NCBI GenBank assembly: GCA_031284445.1
Contig: JAISZW010000195.1
Coordinates: forward strand, 1 to 30,160
Direction of reading: 5' to 3'
DNA length: 30,160 nucleotides
Origin: Candidatus Methanovirga basalitermitum
GTDB lineage: Archaea; Methanobacteriota; Methanobacteria; Methanobacteriales; Methanobacteriaceae
Below are positions 26,292-30,160 of the stretch, in pieces (position 1 is the stretch's first letter; every line of letters starts with the position of its first letter). Under the pieces are notes generated by a model. That model did not search any database and was not told where the DNA came from. It saw only the letters and a program-made list of their open reading frames with translations. Both the position numbers and the translations under genes were made by a program.

Positions 26292-27734
26292 ATGAAAGAA
26301 GTAAGTATAGGAAAAAACGATATTTTTGAACAAAAACCGATGAAATCACCAACAGACCCAATCATAGACACTTTTAAATCTCGTGAAAGCCATATATGTG
26401 TTAAATCAGGAAACTTATCTCTTCCCCAATGCGATACTCCAGGAACACCTGGAACAGTAACACAAAGAACATGTGTTTTTGGTGGTGCAAGAATTGTTCT
26501 CATGCCAATAACCGATGCATTACATCTTGTCCATGGTCCTATTGGCTGTGCTTCATGCACATGGGATATAAGAGGAAGTAAATCATCTGGATCTAAACTG
26601 TATAGACATGGATGCTCATCTGATTTAACTGAAAAAGATATTATTTTTGGAGGAGAAAGAAAACTATATGATTCAATAATAGACCTCCACAAGTTACATG
26701 ACCCAGGAGCTATTTTTGTTTATGCTACATGTGTTTCAGGTGTAATTGGTGATGATATAAAAAGTGTATGTAAACAAGCAGAGAAAATAACAGGTTGTAG
26801 AGTAATACCAGTAGAATCTGAAGGATTTCAACATCACAACAAAACTAAGGGGCATTGGATTGGATGCGATGCACTATTAGATCATGTAATAGGAACATCT
26901 GTCCATGAAAATCCAACTAAGTATGATATTAACATCGTTGGAGAATTTAATGTTGCAGGTGATTTATGGGGCATTAGACCACTTTTGAGTTATTTAGGAT
27001 TGAATATTATAACCGCAATAACAGGGGATTCTAAAATTGATGATATATCTAAAGCACACTATGCAAAGTTAAATATTGTTCAATGCCAAAAATCATCTAA
27101 CTATCTGGCTAAAAAAATGGAAAAAAAATATGATATTCCTTCCCTAAAAGTTAACTTCTTTGGAATTTCAAGCACAATAAACTCAATAACAGAAATCGTT
27201 GAATTTTTTGATGATGATGAGATGAAAATGAAGGCAGAGGTATTAATAACGAATATGACCAAAAATCTTGATGAAGAGTTAGAAGAATATAGACAACGTT
27301 TAAAAAATAAAACAGTTGCTTTATATGCTGGAGGTAATAAATCATGGTCGTTAGTTCGTTCATTTGAAGAGTTAGGAATGGAAGTTATATTGTCTGGAAC
27401 TAAGAACGGTATGAAAGAAGATTATGAAAGGATTATGGGGGTTGTTAAGGAAGGAACCGTTGTCGTTGATGATGCTAATTCAGATGAATTAATGAAACTT
27501 TTAAAGAAATATAATCCAGACCTACTTATTTCTGGAGCAAAAGAAAAATATATTGCTTTGAAACTTAAAATTGGATTTTGTGATTTCAATCATGACAGAA
27601 TATCTGCATTTGCAGGATTTAAAGGGTTTTTAGAATTTGCAAAAGAAGTCGATGCTGCAGTATCAACTAATGTTTGGGATACAGTTAAAACTCCAAACTT
27701 TTTTTTAAAAAATGATCAAAACTGTAAAAGTTAG
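26292..27734 (+). CDS. nifE: FeMo-cofactor scaffold protein NifE
   Basis: 480-residue NifD paralogue; with NifN it forms the scaffold on which the NifB product is matured with molybdenum and homocitrate. Conserved cysteines are Cys61 (QRTCVFGGAR), Cys86 (GPIGCASCTWD) and Cys147 (YATCVSGVIGDD), with Cys265 in VQCQKSSNYL at the cofactor site. The NifD-type active-site SQSxGHH is changed to QHHNKTKGHW, as expected for NifE, and the C-terminal FNHDRISAFAGFKGFLEFAK replaces the NifD HS(W/Y) block. GGGAGTG precedes the ATG. nifN starts 32 bp after the stop. Confidence 0.95.
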   Translation: MKEVSIGKNDIFEQKPMKSPTDPIIDTFKSRESHICVKSGNLSLPQCDTPGTPGTVTQRTCVFGGARIVLMPITDALHLVHGPIGCASCTWDIRGSKSSGSKLYRHGCSSDLTEKDIIFGGERKLYDSIIDLHKLHDPGAIFVYATCVSGVIGDDIKSVCKQAEKITGCRVIPVESEGFQHHNKTKGHWIGCDALLDHVIGTSVHENPTKYDINIVGEFNVAGDLWGIRPLLSYLGLNIITAITGDSKIDDISKAHYAKLNIVQCQKSSNYLAKKMEKKYDIPSLKVNFFGISSTINSITEIVEFFDDDEMKMKAEVLITNMTKNLDEELEEYRQRLKNKTVALYAGGNKSWSLVRSFEELGMEVILSGTKNGMKEDYERIMGVVKEGTVVVDDANSDELMKLLKKYNPDLLISGAKEKYIALKLKIGFCDFNHDRISAFAGFKGFLEFAKEVDAAVSTNVWDTVKTPNFFLKNDQNCKS

Positions 27735-27766
27735 TTTAAACTTGATTTTAATTTAAAGGTGAAATA

Positions 27767-29194
27767 ATGAGCAATTTTAAAGAAAATAATATGGGTGGAG
27801 ATTCACTACATGGAAAATGTCATGATAAAAAATTTGCAGTTATAAATCCTACAAGAATGTGTCAACCAATGGGTGCTGTTCAAGCAATGATGGGTTTAAA
27901 AAATGCAATGCCATTAATTCATGGTTCTCAAGGCTGTGCTACATATATGAGGTTTCAATTAATTAGGCATTATAGAGAACCTATTGAAGTTGCATCAACA
28001 TCTTTAAGTGAAAAAACTGTGATTTATGGAGGAGAATTAAACCTATTAAAAGCCCTTAAAAATATTTCAGAAAAACAAAATCCCGAAATTATTGGAGTCA
28101 TGAGTACCTGTTTAACTGAAACTATTGGAGATGATGTTAATGGCATGATTAAGAAATTTAAAGATGTTAACATTGGTAAAAACTTGCCTGCAATGGTTTC
28201 TATTCCAACACCAAGTTATGCTGGTTCACATGTTGAAGGTTATGATAAAGCTGTTTTATCTTTAATTAAACATTTTGCAAGGAAAATGATTCCTAATAAT
28301 AAAATAAACATTATTTTAGGTAATCTTTCACCATCAAATTTGGCTGAAATTAAAAATATAATGAAAGACTTAAATGTTGAACCTATACTATTAACTGATG
28401 CATCAGAGAATCTTGATGCTCCATTAACTGAGGAAACCCTAGAACTTCATAAGTTTGGAACAAGTTTAGAGGAACTAAGAGATACGGCTAATTCAAATGC
28501 TACAATTTCAGTAACTAAACACAATGATTCTGGAGCTAAATATCTTGAAAAAGTATTTGGTGTTAAATCAATTTCAGGGTCCATGCCTATTGGAATTAAA
28601 AACACGGATGCTTTCATTAAAAGTATATCTGATGCAATGAATGTTTCTATTCCAAAAAAAATTATAAGGGATCGTGGAAGACTTAGCGATGTTCTAGTAG
28701 ATGCTCATGCTTATAATTACAGAAGAAAAGTAGCTATTTTTGGTGATGTTGACATGGTAATAGCAATGGCAAGATTTACTCATGAGATGGGTATGATTGT
28801 AGAGGTTCTTTGTGTTGGAACTGAAAGTCCACGATTTAAGAAAGATCTAAATGAATTAATTGATGATATGAATCATAAACCAATAGTCCTTGAAAATAAA
28901 GATCTTCACGATTTTGGAATGGTTTTAGAGAGCAATCCTGTGGATTTAATTATAGGAAATGCTTATGGTGCTCAAATTGCAAACAGATTTAATATTCCAC
29001 TATTTAGAGTTGGATTTCCAATATTCGACAGAATTGGAGCTCAAAGAATAAGTTTTATAGGCTACAATGGAGGAATAAAGTTTGTTGATGCTATAACAAA
29101 TACGATTATCGACTTTTACTATGATGAAGAGGGATATAAATTTGCAGACAAGAAACTTTCATTCGACACTCAAAGCTTTGAAACTCATATTTAA
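27767..29194 (+). CDS. nifN: FeMo-cofactor scaffold protein NifN
   Basis: 475-residue NifK paralogue and partner of NifE. NifK-like motifs are present: Cys32 (NPTRMCQPMGAVQAMMGL), Cys57 (GSQGCATYMRFQLIRH), REPIEVASTSLSEKTVIYGG and Cys115 (STCLTETIGDD). The short Asp/Lys-rich N-terminus and the position after nifE separate it from NifK. All three P-cluster-type cysteines are kept, more than in some bacterial NifN proteins. AGGTGA precedes the ATG. nifX follows after 71 bp. Confidence 0.95.
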   Translation: MSNFKENNMGGDSLHGKCHDKKFAVINPTRMCQPMGAVQAMMGLKNAMPLIHGSQGCATYMRFQLIRHYREPIEVASTSLSEKTVIYGGELNLLKALKNISEKQNPEIIGVMSTCLTETIGDDVNGMIKKFKDVNIGKNLPAMVSIPTPSYAGSHVEGYDKAVLSLIKHFARKMIPNNKINIILGNLSPSNLAEIKNIMKDLNVEPILLTDASENLDAPLTEETLELHKFGTSLEELRDTANSNATISVTKHNDSGAKYLEKVFGVKSISGSMPIGIKNTDAFIKSISDAMNVSIPKKIIRDRGRLSDVLVDAHAYNYRRKVAIFGDVDMVIAMARFTHEMGMIVEVLCVGTESPRFKKDLNELIDDMNHKPIVLENKDLHDFGMVLESNPVDLIIGNAYGAQIANRFNIPLFRVGFPIFDRIGAQRISFIGYNGGIKFVDAITNTIIDFYYDEEGYKFADKKLSFDTQSFETHI

Positions 29195-29265
29195 TTCATG
29201 ATCAAACTTTTATTTAAGTCATAACTAATTTATTTTAAATTAAATAAGAAAATATAGGCGATTTA

Positions 29266-29592
29266 ATGAAAATAGCTGTTGCTTCTACTGATGGTAAAGA
29301 AATAGACCTTCATTTTGGAGATGCTAAAACATTTTTTATTTTTGATTTAAATTTTAGCAGTCCTGAACTTGAGGAATTGAGGGGGAAAAAAGATATTCCT
29401 GTACATGAACATACTGAAAGATGGAGATCATCTATAGATCTTATTTTTGATTGTAAAGCAGTATTATGTTCAAAGATTGGGAAAGAACCTCATGTTGAAC
29501 TTAGAAAATTAGGTATTAAAGTCATTGAATTAAATTGTACAGTTAAAGATGGTGTAAAAGAGTGTATAAAACATATGAAGCTTTCTAACTAA
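29266..29592 (+). CDS. nifX: NifX/NafY-family dinitrogenase iron-molybdenum cofactor protein
   Basis: 108-residue small protein of the family that binds FeMo-cofactor or its NifB precursor and carries it between NifB, NifEN and NifDK. It opens MKIAVASTDGKEIDLHFGDA with the RNase-H-like strand-loop-strand and the conserved HFGDA, which holds the probable cofactor-binding His. It contains HEHTERWRSS, which is histidine-rich, and Cys at two positions (FDCKAVLCSKIG). Last recognisable nif gene of the operon; GGCGAT lies before the ATG. nifB is not in the window. Confidence 0.88.
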   Translation: MKIAVASTDGKEIDLHFGDAKTFFIFDLNFSSPELEELRGKKDIPVHEHTERWRSSIDLIFDCKAVLCSKIGKEPHVELRKLGIKVIELNCTVKDGVKECIKHMKLSN

Positions 29593-29650
29593 TCAAATAC
29601 TTAATTATAGGTTGTCTCTAAAATTCCATTCACATATTTAACTCATGAGT

Positions 29651-29691
29651 ACTAAAACCATTTTGGAAAAGTCATTCATGACCTTTTTAGT
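29651..29691 (+). terminator. Inverted-repeat structure after nifX, possible operon terminator
   Basis: An outer pair ACTAAAA (29651-29657) and TTTTAGT (29685-29691) encloses AAAAGTCAT-TC-ATGACCTTTT (29667-29687). It is 59 bp past the nifX stop. A palindrome ACTCATGAGT (29641-29650) sits just before it. Termination is inferred from position and the T-run. Confidence 0.4.
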
Positions 29692-29850
29692 TAAATATTT
29701 GATTTTAATAAAAATTAATTTTTGATTAAAATAATTGTACAAGACCTTCTATGAAGATGAAAATATAGAAACTGGGCACAATTATTATTATGTTTTGTCT
29801 TTAAATGAGTATAAAAATTATCCAACATTAATTATATCATTTATTAATAC

Positions 29851-30160
29851 ATGAACAAAATGATGGTTTCTATAATTAGATTAGAGGAGGAGATTATTAT
29901 TTTAGAGTGTAATATAAAAGAAATTGATTGGAATGAGCGTTGGAATAAAATCTATGAAGAAAATAGTACAAAAAAGAAGAAAACATGGAACGATGTCGCT
30001 AAGAAGTTTAAACTGTGGGAGAAGCATGATGATTACCCTGAAAAGTTAATAAACAAAATGTCTTTAGATAAAAATGATTCTGTTCTGGATTTAGGTTCAG
30101 GTGATGGGAGTGTAACCTTGAAAGTGGCTACCAAGGTTAAAAAAGTAACAGCTGTTGACA
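29851..30160 (+). CDS. Class I SAM-dependent methyltransferase, N-terminal part (cut by window end)
   Basis: An open frame runs to the window edge (103 codons visible). After a charged N-terminal region (KEIDWNERWNKIYEEN) comes DSVLDLGSGDGSVTL, the glycine-rich motif I that binds S-adenosylmethionine, then a hydrophobic strand ending AVD, the usual acidic end of strand beta2. The substrate is unknown. The start is uncertain: ATG 29851, 29860 and 29863 have no ribosome binding site, whereas a perfect GAGGAGGAG lies at 29884-29892 and would serve an unusual ATT start around 29896-29899. Same strand as nif but 258 bp downstream, so probably its own unit. Confidence 0.75.
   Translation, partial: MNKMMVSIIRLEEEIIILECNIKEIDWNERWNKIYEENSTKKKKTWNDVAKKFKLWEKHDDYPEKLINKMSLDKNDSVLDLGSGDGSVTLKVATKVKKVTAVD

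Noticed and set aside
29716..29854. Short frame containing FYEDENIETGHNYYYVLSLNE before the methyltransferase
   Set aside because: It looks protein-like for about 30 residues but has only a TTG start without a ribosome binding site and ends in low-complexity sequence. Not enough support for a gene.

Overview
The window looks like the chromosome of a nitrogen-fixing methanogen of the order Methanobacteriales, most plausibly a low-GC Methanobrevibacter-like species. The evidence is archaeal gene content (Orc1/Cdc6, prefoldin beta, archaeal-type threonyl-tRNA synthetase, Fae-Hps fusion), a Mur-ligase-type protein as expected for a pseudomurein wall, the methanogen nif order nifH-I1-I2-D-K-E-N-X, GGTGAT-type ribosome binding sites and very AT-rich spacers. 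The genus is an inference.

Layout. 1-108: the 3' end of a probable RsbW-like ATP-binding protein. 109-3170: a graveyard of decayed insertion sequences, with an IS1182-family transposase full of stops, an IS630-family remnant, and a ~340-bp direct repeat made of the IS1182 right end flanking the IS630 remnant. 3171-9166: three intact + strand genes (P-type cation ATPase, thrS, fae-hps). These converge on a minus-strand orc1/cdc6 (9312-10460) across a strong hairpin. 10461-11641: a long gene-free stretch upstream of cdc6 with one apparent mini-ORB, a 25-nt T tract and a purine-rich strand, so a candidate origin region. 11642-12361: prefoldin beta and a DUF3194 protein. 12370-12729: an unknown small protein on the minus strand. 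13134-16319 (minus): a 1061-aa protein made of two complete Mur-ligase modules, each with a cysteine cluster. 16445-17617 (minus): a homocitrate synthase (AksA/NifV type). 17618-19137: mostly non-coding, with a perfect 44-bp tandem duplication and a MITE. 19138-20265: a CPA2-type cation/proton antiporter. 20266-21605: a 32-bp tandem duplication, a decayed transposase and the nif promoter. 21606-29592: the nif operon. 29851-30160: the start of a SAM-dependent methyltransferase, cut by the window edge.

How the genes fit together. The nif operon encodes the Fe protein, two PII-like post-translational switches, the MoFe protein subunits, the NifEN scaffold and a NifX-like cofactor carrier. nifB is not present here. 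The homocitrate synthase 4 kb upstream, on the opposite strand, could supply both homocitrate for FeMo-cofactor and the first step of coenzyme B synthesis. A TATA box followed by a dyad (ATAGGA-N8-TCCTAT) upstream of nifH fits NrpR-type nitrogen repression.

The least expected signals are a ~117-bp MITE family (two full copies and one probable shortened copy, each upstream of a gene), the duplicated Mur-ligase protein, and the possible Cdc6 binding site beside cdc6. I found no CRISPR array, tRNA or rRNA.
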